A stretch of 38,286 bases of DNA from Pyxidicoccus fallax (GTDB taxonomy: Bacteria > Myxococcota > Myxococcia > Myxococcales > Myxococcaceae): positions 1-38,286 of the forward strand of contig NZ_JABBJJ010000092.1 in the NCBI RefSeq assembly GCF_012933655.1. Direction: 5' to 3'. Positions 10,799 to 17,723 of the stretch are shown here, piece after piece. Position 1 is the first letter of the stretch. Each line of letters starts with the position of its first letter. The notes under the pieces are model-generated. The model did no database searches and had not been told where the DNA came from. It worked only from the letters and a program-made list of their open reading frames with translations. Position numbers and translations under genes: made by a program.

Positions 10799-11800
10799 TC
10801 AGCGGGGCTTCGCCCCACGCGAGGCGGGCCGCGGCGCCGCGGCGGGCTCGGGAGACTGGACGGAGACGCTCGGCGCGCGGGCCTTCGGGATGAGCAGGGG
10901 CACGCGGCCCTCGGGATACAGGGCCGTGAGCTTGTCGCCCCGAAGCTCCAGCGCCGCCAGGTGGCGGCCGTACCCGGTGCTCAGGCCCGTGTCGATGAAC
11001 AGCACCCTCCCCCCGAAGCGCATGCGGATGCGGCCGTCCTGCGTCGTCGTGTGCCCCATCACCATCCGCTTCGCGCCCAGCTGGCCCAGCACCTTCGTGA
11101 GCCCCGCGTCCCACGTCGCTTCGTCATCCAGCGCGTAGCCTCGGAACCACAGCGGTCCGTTCCGGGCCGAGGCCCCTCCGGGAGGCTGGCCCGGCGTCAC
11201 GTCCTGTAGCACCCAGCGGTTGAGCTCCTCCAGCGTCGTCACCGGCAGGTCCGGGGCAATGCCCCCGTGCACGAAGAGCGTGTCGTTGATGCGCACGACG
11301 GCGGCGTGCGTGCGAAGCCAGCGGCCATAGCGTCCCTCGGGCCCATGTGCCGCCTGATGTCCCCGCGCTCCCTTGGGCGTGCCCGGCGCGTCCGGCGTGG
11401 GACTCTGGTCCGCGAACGAGGCCAGCTCGCCCGGGCTGACGTAGCGCAGGTCCCCCACCAGGTTCATCACCTCGTGATTTCCCAGCAGGGCGTGGACCCG
11501 GCCCCCTGCCTTGCGCGCCTCGACCTCCAGGCGCATGAGCAGCTCGTAGGCCTCGCGCGTCTGCTCACCCCGGTCCGGGATGTCTCCCGTCTGCACCAGG
11601 TGCGTCTTGCCGCCCACCCAGCGGTCCTGGGCGTCCAGGAGCCCGGCCATCTTCAGCACGTCGCGCAGCGCTCCCACGTCGCCGTGGACATCTCCCACCG
11701 CGACGACGCGCTCCACGCCCTGGAAGGAATACGGCTCCGCGCGAGGCGTGGCGGCCAGGAGGACGGGACACAGCAGGAGGCAGAGCAAGGCAGGACGCAC
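10799..11800 (-). CDS. Secreted Shewanella-like PPP-family metallophosphoesterase
   Basis: A 333-aa calcineurin-like phosphoesterase with all PPP-type metal-site motifs: GDVHG at 36-40, GDIPDRG at 72-78, GNHE at 107-110, and later HGGIAPDL and a GHTTTQDGRI histidine motif. The order and the GDxxDRG form fit Shewanella-like phosphatases, which can act on phosphoserine, phosphothreonine or phosphotyrosine. The N-terminus (LLCLLLCPVLLAATPRA) is a signal peptide, so it acts in the periplasm or outside. The GTG start at 11800 has GGGGAA 6 nt upstream. The tail is basic and Pro/Ala-rich. Its gene faces that of a membrane kinase whose C-terminal part should also lie outside the cytoplasm; a functional link is only suggested. 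Confidence 0.9.
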   Translation of the reverse strand: MRPALLCLLLCPVLLAATPRAEPYSFQGVERVVAVGDVHGDVGALRDVLKMAGLLDAQDRWVGGKTHLVQTGDIPDRGEQTREAYELLMRLEVEARKAGGRVHALLGNHEVMNLVGDLRYVSPGELASFADQSPTPDAPGTPKGARGHQAAHGPEGRYGRWLRTHAAVVRINDTLFVHGGIAPDLPVTTLEELNRWVLQDVTPGQPPGGASARNGPLWFRGYALDDEATWDAGLTKVLGQLGAKRMVMGHTTTQDGRIRMRFGGRVLFIDTGLSTGYGRHLAALELRGDKLTALYPEGRVPLLIPKARAPSVSVQSPEPAAAPRPASRGAKPR

Positions 11801-11925
11801 GAGAGGTTCCCCGGCACAAGGCGGTCGCGGCGGAGTCTAATGCACACCGCCCCGTGGGCCCCACCGTGCGCGAAGTCACGGGACGGGAGCCCACGGGATT
11901 CACCGAGCGCGAAGTGCCTCGGGGC

Positions 11926-13530
11926 TCAGCGCACCTCGAACTCGTAGATGCGCATCCCCGGGCTGTAGTCCTGGGTCGGGTACGTCACGTGGAGCCTGAC
12001 GTAGCGCGCCGACGTGGGGCTGATGGAGTGGAGCGAGGTATTGGCGGTGTTGTTGGTCACCGTCACCGCGGTGCTCCAGCTGGTGCCGTTGGTGGAGGTC
12101 TGGATGGTGAAGGCCTGGGTGTTCCAGGTGGTCGTCTCGCCGCCCGCGCCGGCATGCTTGACGACGAAGCTGCTGACCGTCTGCAGCGAGCCGAGATCGA
12201 CATCCAGCCAGGCCGGAGAGGTCAACGAGCAGAACTTGTCGCTGTTGCCGCCGGAGACGCTGCCGTTGACCGCCTTGGCCGGCGCTTCGTTGCTGTTGCA
12301 GGCGGTGGAGCCGGTCGCCGGCTTGTTGAGCGCCAGGTTGATGTTGCCGGCACCCACCGAGACGACCTCGGTCCGGGTGTGGCTGGCGCCGCCGTTGTCC
12401 GTCACCGTCAGGCTGACGTTGTAGTTGCCGGCGCTGGCGTAGGTCCGGCTGGGGTTGGTGGCGGTCGAGCCGCTGCCGTCACCGAAGCTCCAGCTGCGCG
12501 AGGTGATGCTGCCGTCGCTGTCGGTGGAGGAGTCGGAGAAGGTCGCGGTCAGTCCGCTCACGTTGACGCCGAACCTGGCCACCGGCGGGGTGTTCCCGCT
12601 GACCGCGGTGTTGATGGCCGCCGCGTACTGGGCGGTCGTGCCCTGGGACCAGCACCTCTGGATGTCGTCGTACAGCCACATGAAGCCGCCGGAGATGCCG
12701 GCGGTGCTCTTCCAGTTGGTCATCTTGTTCTGCACGGTGGCCGGACTGTCGCCGCTGCCGCAGTTGGTGCCGTGGCGTGACCACAGGCCCGGGTCGACCG
12801 TCATTCCCATCGCGGTGTTCCAGCTCGCCGGATTGTTGCCGGCGCCTCCGTCGTACACCTGGAGGTAGATGGTATCGACCGCGCTGCCGAGGTTGTTCTT
12901 GAGGTTCCTCCAGAAGGTCTGATTGGTGTAGGGCGCGAAGGTGATCTTGTAACCCTGGCCAATCAGCATCTGCCCGAACTGGGTGGTCGGGGCGAGGTCG
13001 TAGGCGCTCTCGTCGTCGAAGTTGACCGCGTCCGCGCCGGTGGCGGCCTTCAGCGCCTGGAAGTTGCGGTACAGGATGCTGTTGGTGCCGGTGCCGCAGA
13101 CGATGGTGCTGCCGCAGCCGGCGGCGGTGCCGTTGACCAGCCGGGCCATGCGCTCGAAATCGGGAACGCTCCAGGCGCCAATCGACACCTCGATGCGATT
13201 GACCGAGGTCGGCGCCGTCTTGAGCGTGGCCAGCCGCGTCGGCCAGGCCGGGTCACCGATGTAGGCGCCGTTCCTGACCACCGGGATGTCGTTGTAGACG
13301 AGGTCGCCGTTGTCCTCGATGTGGAAGCTCCACAGGATGACGGTGGTGAAGCCGGAGGCGCGCAGGTCGTTCATCACCGCGGTGCCGCCGGAATAGAACG
13401 GGCCTCCGCCGTAGACGGCCGAGTCGGCCTGGGCCGCCGGCGAGATGGCGGCCAGGGCGAGGGCGGCGAGCGCCGGCCAGGCTCGGCGGGCGGGATGGAT
13501 GCGGGACGAGAGTTGCTTCGAGCTCGGCAT
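11926..13530 (-). CDS. Secreted GH18-like protein with PKD and F5/8 type C domains
   Basis: A 534-aa exported protein. Residues 1-36 form a signal peptide ending near AAQADS. Residues about 37-325 look like a GH18-type TIM barrel: AVYGGGPFYSGG, TTVILWSFHIEDNGD, SIGAWSVPDFERM, and DAVNFDDE at 167-174, which fits DGxDxDxE with the catalytic Glu174 and Asp172 kept and Asn170 replacing an Asp. A PKD domain (about 330-410; SWSFGDGS, then YNVSLTVTDNGG) and a C-terminal discoidin-like F5/8 type C domain (about 415-534; NLALNKPATGS to MRIYEFEVR) suggest binding to a polysaccharide. Likely a chitinase- or endo-beta-N-acetylglucosaminidase-like enzyme, or an inactive relative. The ATG at 13530 has AAGGGG 7 nt upstream. 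Its Ser/Thr/Asn-rich composition recalls secreted enzymes of Lysobacter and relatives, so transfer is possible. Confidence 0.75.
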   Translation of the reverse strand: MPSSKQLSSRIHPARRAWPALAALALAAISPAAQADSAVYGGGPFYSGGTAVMNDLRASGFTTVILWSFHIEDNGDLVYNDIPVVRNGAYIGDPAWPTRLATLKTAPTSVNRIEVSIGAWSVPDFERMARLVNGTAAGCGSTIVCGTGTNSILYRNFQALKAATGADAVNFDDESAYDLAPTTQFGQMLIGQGYKITFAPYTNQTFWRNLKNNLGSAVDTIYLQVYDGGAGNNPASWNTAMGMTVDPGLWSRHGTNCGSGDSPATVQNKMTNWKSTAGISGGFMWLYDDIQRCWSQGTTAQYAAAINTAVSGNTPPVARFGVNVSGLTATFSDSSTDSDGSITSRSWSFGDGSGSTATNPSRTYASAGNYNVSLTVTDNGGASHTRTEVVSVGAGNINLALNKPATGSTACNSNEAPAKAVNGSVSGGNSDKFCSLTSPAWLDVDLGSLQTVSSFVVKHAGAGGETTTWNTQAFTIQTSTNGTSWSTAVTVTNNTANTSLHSISPTSARYVRLHVTYPTQDYSPGMRIYEFEVR

Positions 13531-13649
13531 GGTGCGACCCCTTGCAAGGTACGTCGTGGACGCGATGGCATCGATGTGCGCCGGACGCGCCGCGGAGCTG
13601 CCCGCGGCGCGCTCGCGCACTCCCTGTCGCCTGCCTCGGCGACGTGCTG

Positions 13650-13679
13650 ACATTGCGAGCATCGAAATCCGAGTGTCAA
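13650..13679 (-). promoter_or_regulatory. Possible sigma70-type promoter of the GH18-like gene
   Basis: On the minus strand a perfect TTGACA (13674-13679) is followed after 18 nt by CAATGT (13650-13655), a weak -10 match. It lies 120 nt upstream of the GH18-like start codon, in an AT-richer patch. Only the -35 box is convincing. Confidence 0.3.
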
Positions 13680-13767
13680 TGTTTGAATCCGTTTAAGCTG
13701 GAAAGGAATGTTTTGCCTGACTCCGAACGAAGTCTTGCCGACTGACCCGGAATGCAATGCAAGTGTG

Positions 13768-13800
13768 TTTGTCCGAGGTCAGAAGAAAACCTCGGACAAA
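13768..13800 (-). terminator. Perfect 12-bp hairpin downstream of the exporter gene
   Basis: TTTGTCCGAGGT at 13768-13779 and ACCTCGGACAAA at 13789-13800 are perfect reverse complements around a 9-nt loop. The hairpin lies 77 nt past the stop of the FloR/CmlA-like gene and about 240 nt before the next start on the same strand. The AAA/TTT ends of the stem suit a terminator, although no longer T-run follows. It could instead be a protein-binding palindrome. Confidence 0.55.
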
Positions 13801-13877
13801 GGAAGCGGCAGCGTATGGAGATGCCAATGGCAGCCAGCGGGGCTGCGTGGCCGCCATTGTCACCATTCCGTGACCTG

Positions 13878-15074
13878 TCAGGCGCGCTGACGGCGTCGGA
13901 GTTGCCGCAGGGCGGTCAACGTCACCAGCGCCATGAGCGAGGCGTAGCCCACCAGCGGCCACGCGGTGTCGCCGTCGAGGAGGACGACCATCAGCGTGCC
14001 CAGGACGCCGACGATGAGGCTCTGGATGCAGAAGTAGAGCGCGACCGCCGTTCCCGCCACGGTGCCGAAGGCCTGAAGTGCGCCATTGGCTGTGACGGAG
14101 GCGGCGAACACGATGCCGGCCGCGATGACCCACATCGGCACGACGAACGTCCAGAAGGACGGGGCCGCGAGGAGCTGCCCCGCTGTCAGCAACGCCGCGC
14201 CCAGCAACAACAGGAGCATGCCCCGGGTGAGGCTCCCCGCGAGCCCCCAGCTGGTGACGAAGCGCTTCGCGAAGCGTGTCGTCAGAATCATCGCGAGCGC
14301 GGCGGTGGCGAAGGCGAGGCTGAACCCCAGCTCCGAGAAGCCGGCCTGTCCGATGAGGACCCGGGGCGCCGTGGAGAAGAACACGAAGAAGGCGCCCATG
14401 GCCGCGCTGAAGCCCAGGGTGTACGTCCAGAACGCGGCGCTGCGCAGGATGGGCCGGAACGCCACCCCGCGGTGAGGTCCGCCGGACGGGCGCGTTTCAT
14501 GCCACCGTGGCAGGGCATTCAGCAGCGCCGCCGTCGCCAGGATGCCGAGCGTGAGGAAGATGGCTCGCCATCCGAAGTGTCTCGCGAGGAGGGCTCCCGC
14601 GATGGGACCGAGCGCGGGAACGAAGGCCAGCATGGCGCTGAACAGACTGTAGATGACCGCGCTCTCGGGCCGCTCCGCATAGACATCACGGACGGTCGCG
14701 AACGTGGCGACGAGGGCCGCGGATGCCCCCATGGCCTGTAGGAGCCGGAGGCCGACGAACATCGCGGCATCGGAGGTGCCCGCGAGCAGGAACGAGGCGG
14801 CCGCGAACAACAGCGAGCCTCCCAGCAAGACCCGGCGCCGGCCGATGCGGTCCGAAACCGGGCCGAACACCATCTGCCCGAGCCCGAGCACCGCCATGTA
14901 CAGGCTCAGCGTGAGCTGGATGAGGGTGGGAGACGTGTTGAGGATTCCGGGCATGGCCGGAACCACGGGGAGGTAGATGTCCATGGCCAGCGAGGCCAGG
15001 AGGTCGAAGGGAGCCATCAGCAACAGCGCTGCTGGCACGGAGTGATTCCACGACAGGGTTTTCGAGTCAGGCAC
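13878..15074 (-). CDS. MFS drug exporter of the FloR/CmlA (Bcr/CflA) type
   Basis: A 398-aa, 12-helix inner-membrane H+/drug antiporter. It resembles FloR and CmlA phenicol exporters along its full length: ALLLMAPFDLLASLAMDIY, LPVVPAMPGILNT, motif A GPVSDRIGRRRVLLGG, LQAMGASAALVATFATVRDV, FFVFFSTAPRVLIGQA, FATAALAMILTTRFAKRFV, SVTANGAL and GDTAWPLVGYASLMAL. Many blocks match FloR almost residue for residue (from memory, not computed). Export of chloramphenicol or florfenicol is therefore likely, but the natural substrate may be another antibiotic. Start: the GTG at 15074 gives MPDSKTLSW, aligning with the short N-terminus of CmlA; an ATG at 15101 would add nine residues. No partner gene or mobile element is adjacent. 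A hairpin follows the gene. Confidence 0.88.
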   Translation of the reverse strand: MPDSKTLSWNHSVPAALLLMAPFDLLASLAMDIYLPVVPAMPGILNTSPTLIQLTLSLYMAVLGLGQMVFGPVSDRIGRRRVLLGGSLLFAAASFLLAGTSDAAMFVGLRLLQAMGASAALVATFATVRDVYAERPESAVIYSLFSAMLAFVPALGPIAGALLARHFGWRAIFLTLGILATAALLNALPRWHETRPSGGPHRGVAFRPILRSAAFWTYTLGFSAAMGAFFVFFSTAPRVLIGQAGFSELGFSLAFATAALAMILTTRFAKRFVTSWGLAGSLTRGMLLLLLGAALLTAGQLLAAPSFWTFVVPMWVIAAGIVFAASVTANGALQAFGTVAGTAVALYFCIQSLIVGVLGTLMVVLLDGDTAWPLVGYASLMALVTLTALRQLRRRQRA

Positions 15075-15383
15075 GATTTCATCCGCACAAATGAGGAACA
15101 TCTGGCGGCGCTCTGCCTCTCCACGGGTACTGGGATGAGCTGGGGCAGATGGCCGCGGCAACGGTGGACGTGTCGCCGCGGCTCACTCATCTGCGGATGC
15201 GGTGCTTCCCATCGGGCTGGCTCCTCCGTGGTCGGACAGGACGAAGACGCCGGGCCTTTCATGACATGGGGTCGTGCCCTGCCCTGCCACGGTAGCGTGT
15301 GCCCGGCTCGACTGCCACTCTTGTAGTGTGATTACTGCCGTTGCCCATATGCTCCAGGGGGCACGGACTTCCGGGAGCATTCC

Positions 15384-16625
15384 ATGTCAGACGAGAAGGC
15401 GTCGAAGCTGAACGCGGACCTGGTCGCCGCCATCGAAGATACGGACGCAGAGGCGGTGGCGAAGCTGCTGGCCGCCGGCGCCAATCCCAACTCCCGTAGC
15501 AGTGACGATGCGCCCGTGCTGCTGCTGGCGGCCGCCCAAAAGCAACTCGAGCTCGTGCGGTTGCTGCTGGGCGCGGGCGCGGAGGTGGATGCGGTCGACG
15601 CGCTCGGGATGTCACCGCTGATGTATGCCGTCCTGTCCGGGAAGTTCGAGGTGGCGGAGCGGCTGATTGCCGGCGGCGCCAACGTCAATCATCAGTGCGA
15701 TGACGACCTGGGCAACACCTTGCTGACGCTGGCGCTGGACAAGAACGAGCTCCCGGGCGAGCCCTCCGCGGCCATGGTGGAGCTGCTCCTCCGCGCGGGA
15801 GCGAATCCGAACACCCCCAACGCGGCCGGTTGGCCCCCGCTCCACCGAGCCGCCAGCTTTCCGGACCTCTCCATCATCGAGCTGCTGCTCGCGGCCGGAG
15901 CGGACGTGAAGACCCCGAGGTCGAGCGGGTATCACGCCATCGACACCGCGCAGGCGCATGGCCAGCACGCGGTGGTGAAGCGCCTGCTCGCGGCAGGAAG
16001 TCCCTCGCTGGAGGAGACGGCGACCGCGCGGATGACGGAGGTCTGGACGCGCATCGAGGCGTGGTACGCGGAGCACTGCGCGCCGTACGCCGAGGACTTG
16101 AGGAAGGCCCAGCGCGCGACACCACAGCAGCTCGCTGCCCTGGAGCAGGCCCTCGGGACCGGGTTGCCCCTGGACCTCCGTGCCTTCCTGCTGCGCTTCG
16201 GAGGTGGCGGCCCGAATCCGCCCGGAGACGCGGGCATCTTCGAATACTCCGGGATGACCGTGGACCGCATCCTGTCGGCGTGGAAGGGGTTGGCGGAGCT
16301 CCGGAAGCAAGGCGCCTTCGAGAAGGCCACGCCTCACGAGCTGCCCGAGTCGGACAAGTCCCTGGAGTGGACCTGGTGGCACCCTGGCTGGGTTCCCTTC
16401 GCCAGCGACAGCGGAGGCAACCTGTACTGCGTGGACCTGGCCCCAGGCCCCGAGGGAACCCGCGGGCAGGTGTTCAAGTGGGAGAGCCACGACGGGCCCC
16501 TCCCGCCCATCCGGGAATCGCTGCAGGAGTTCTTCGAGTGGTACCTGGAACAGCTGGAGGAAGGGAGGTGCACCTTCGACGGTGGAACCCTGTTCCGAAA
16601 CCGAGGCTCCGCGGGCTGGGCGTGA
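15384..16625 (+). CDS. Ankyrin-repeat protein with C-terminal SUKH (SMI1/KNR4) domain
   Basis: A 413-aa soluble protein without signal peptide. Residues about 10-205 hold five to six ankyrin repeats (for example LVRLLLGAGAEVDAVDALGM, AERLIAGGANVNHQ, MVELLLRAGANPNTPNAAG, IIELLLAAGADVKTPRSSG). Residues about 225-395 hold an SMI1/KNR4-like fold: LAALEQALGTGLPLDLRAF, LRFGGGGPNP, then GWVPFASDSGGNLYCVDLA, the most characteristic block, and ESLQEFFEWYLEQLEEG. SUKH domains are common immunity proteins against polymorphic nuclease toxins, and ankyrin repeats also occur in immunity modules. The fusion may be a two-part immunity protein, or a scaffold. The ATG at 15384 fits the repeat start. It converges with the 285-aa gene 14 nt away. 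No toxin gene is next to it. Confidence 0.85.
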   Translation: MSDEKASKLNADLVAAIEDTDAEAVAKLLAAGANPNSRSSDDAPVLLLAAAQKQLELVRLLLGAGAEVDAVDALGMSPLMYAVLSGKFEVAERLIAGGANVNHQCDDDLGNTLLTLALDKNELPGEPSAAMVELLLRAGANPNTPNAAGWPPLHRAASFPDLSIIELLLAAGADVKTPRSSGYHAIDTAQAHGQHAVVKRLLAAGSPSLEETATARMTEVWTRIEAWYAEHCAPYAEDLRKAQRATPQQLAALEQALGTGLPLDLRAFLLRFGGGGPNPPGDAGIFEYSGMTVDRILSAWKGLAELRKQGAFEKATPHELPESDKSLEWTWWHPGWVPFASDSGGNLYCVDLAPGPEGTRGQVFKWESHDGPLPPIRESLQEFFEWYLEQLEEGRCTFDGGTLFRNRGSAGWA

Positions 16626-16639
16626 GCGCGACTCGCGGC

Positions 16640-17497
16640 TCAGCCCGGGTCGTTCACGAGCACCCATGCGTCCTCGGCGGGGACGTGGGTCTCGTGCGAG
16701 GGCGCCGACTCGCCGGGCTTGAGGTCGCGGGGGGAGACCTCCCAGACCGTCATCGTGAAGCCGGGCAGCCGCACGCGCCGCGCGGGCCCGTGGAGGGGAA
16801 GCTCGACTTCGTCCGCGCCTTCGGCCATGCGCGCCGCGACCTCGGCGGCGTCCTGGGCGATGTCGTCCGGGAGGAGCTGCTGCCGGCCCTTGTGCGCGTG
16901 GGCAAGCAGGAGCGCCGCCTCCGTGACCTCGCCGCCGCTCAGCGCGCGAAGCACGCGGTCCGCCCAGCGCACACGCCACAGGTCGGACCAGGTCTCCGGT
17001 GACAGCCAGCCCGGCGCTCCCGGGGCCGCGTCTTCTCGCACCGCGTCCCGCAGGCTGACCCAGGCCTTGAACGGGGCGGCGCCTCCCTCGCGGTGGACCC
17101 AGAGCGTGTCCGACTGCCGCGTGTAGCCGGCCAGCCAGTACGCCAGCCCATGGCTTTCGAGGAAGTGGCGCGTCTGCGCATCCAGGGACGTCAGCCTCGC
17201 GAGCTGGTCGAGGTCCAGGGCCTCGAGTTCGCGCGTGTTGGGCATGAACTCGGCGTTCTGCTCCGCCATCTCCCAGAGGTACACCTCGAACTCGGCGCGC
17301 TCTTCCTCGGGGAGCCGGAGGTCGGCCTGCCTCCGCAGCTCGGGCGGAATGGTGCGTGCATCGACCAGGGCCACGTCGGTCTTCCACTCCACCAGCGGAT
17401 GCGTCTCGGGAAAGCCCGCGTCGGGGCCGAGGAGCACGTGCACCCTCTTCCCGAAGGACAGGCTGCTGGGAGAGCGCACGCCGATGATTCCCGGCAC
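16640..17497 (-). CDS. Hypothetical protein, 285 aa
   Basis: I do not recognise a family. The protein is acidic and soluble, with no signal peptide or membrane segment. It has a Leu/Glu-rich middle (LPEEERAEFEVYLWEMAEQ, then LEALDLDQLARLTSLDAQT) and a C-terminal beta-rich part with PLHGPARRVRLPGFTMTVWE. Tryptophan is frequent. The frame stays open for another 26 codons upstream, back to a TGA, with plausible protein sequence but no usable start codon, so the GTG at 17497 is the first possible start. It has no clear ribosome binding site, and the true start is uncertain. The gene is divergent from the GTP cyclohydrolase-like operon across a 226-nt region and could share its regulation. Confidence 0.7.
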   Translation of the reverse strand: MPGIIGVRSPSSLSFGKRVHVLLGPDAGFPETHPLVEWKTDVALVDARTIPPELRRQADLRLPEEERAEFEVYLWEMAEQNAEFMPNTRELEALDLDQLARLTSLDAQTRHFLESHGLAYWLAGYTRQSDTLWVHREGGAAPFKAWVSLRDAVREDAAPGAPGWLSPETWSDLWRVRWADRVLRALSGGEVTEAALLLAHAHKGRQQLLPDDIAQDAAEVAARMAEGADEVELPLHGPARRVRLPGFTMTVWEVSPRDLKPGESAPSHETHVPAEDAWVLVNDPG

Positions 17498-17581
17498 GGC
17501 GAGGCGGTTCTCGGCAAGACGGAAGGGACGGATGACGGGCTCCTCTCGAAAGGACTCCCGTCATTCTACGCGAGCGGCCGT

Positions 17582-17612
17582 CTGACACGGCAGAGGTGTC
17601 TTGACGTGTCAG
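17582..17612. promoter_or_regulatory. Inverted and direct repeats upstream of the GTP cyclohydrolase-like operon
   Basis: CTGACAC (17582-17588) and GTGTCAG (17606-17612) are perfect reverse complements 17 nt apart. Inside, GTGTC occurs twice with starts exactly 10 bp apart (17596 and 17606), one helical turn. TTGACG at 17601 could be a -35 box, with only a weak -10 match downstream. The block lies between two divergent genes, about 110 nt before the operon start, a likely spot for an operator. The binding protein is unknown. Confidence 0.3.
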
Positions 17613-17723
17613 TCCGTGGTCATTGACATGATGGACCGGGGCTCCCGTCCCGAGAGCGCCGGGCCTTCCCCTCGGGAGCGGCGTGATGGGCCGTTGGCAT
17701 ATCGGGTGCACCAGGGCGGAGCC

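Larger units (their letters stand above)
13531..13877. other. Intergenic region with hairpin and promoter-like sites, lower GC
   Basis: This 347-nt stretch lies between the exporter stop and the GH18-like start, both on the minus strand. It contains a perfect 12-bp hairpin (13768-13800) and a consensus -35 box for the GH18-like gene. From about 13660 to 13800 it is visibly more AT-rich than its neighbours. I see no gene in it. Confidence 0.6.

Noticed and set aside
17601..17723. Upstream extension of the GTP cyclohydrolase-like gene to 17601
   Set aside because: The extra 41 residues show no homology-like sequence, the ATG at 17724 has a purine-rich ribosome binding site, and the GCHII domain starts soon after it.
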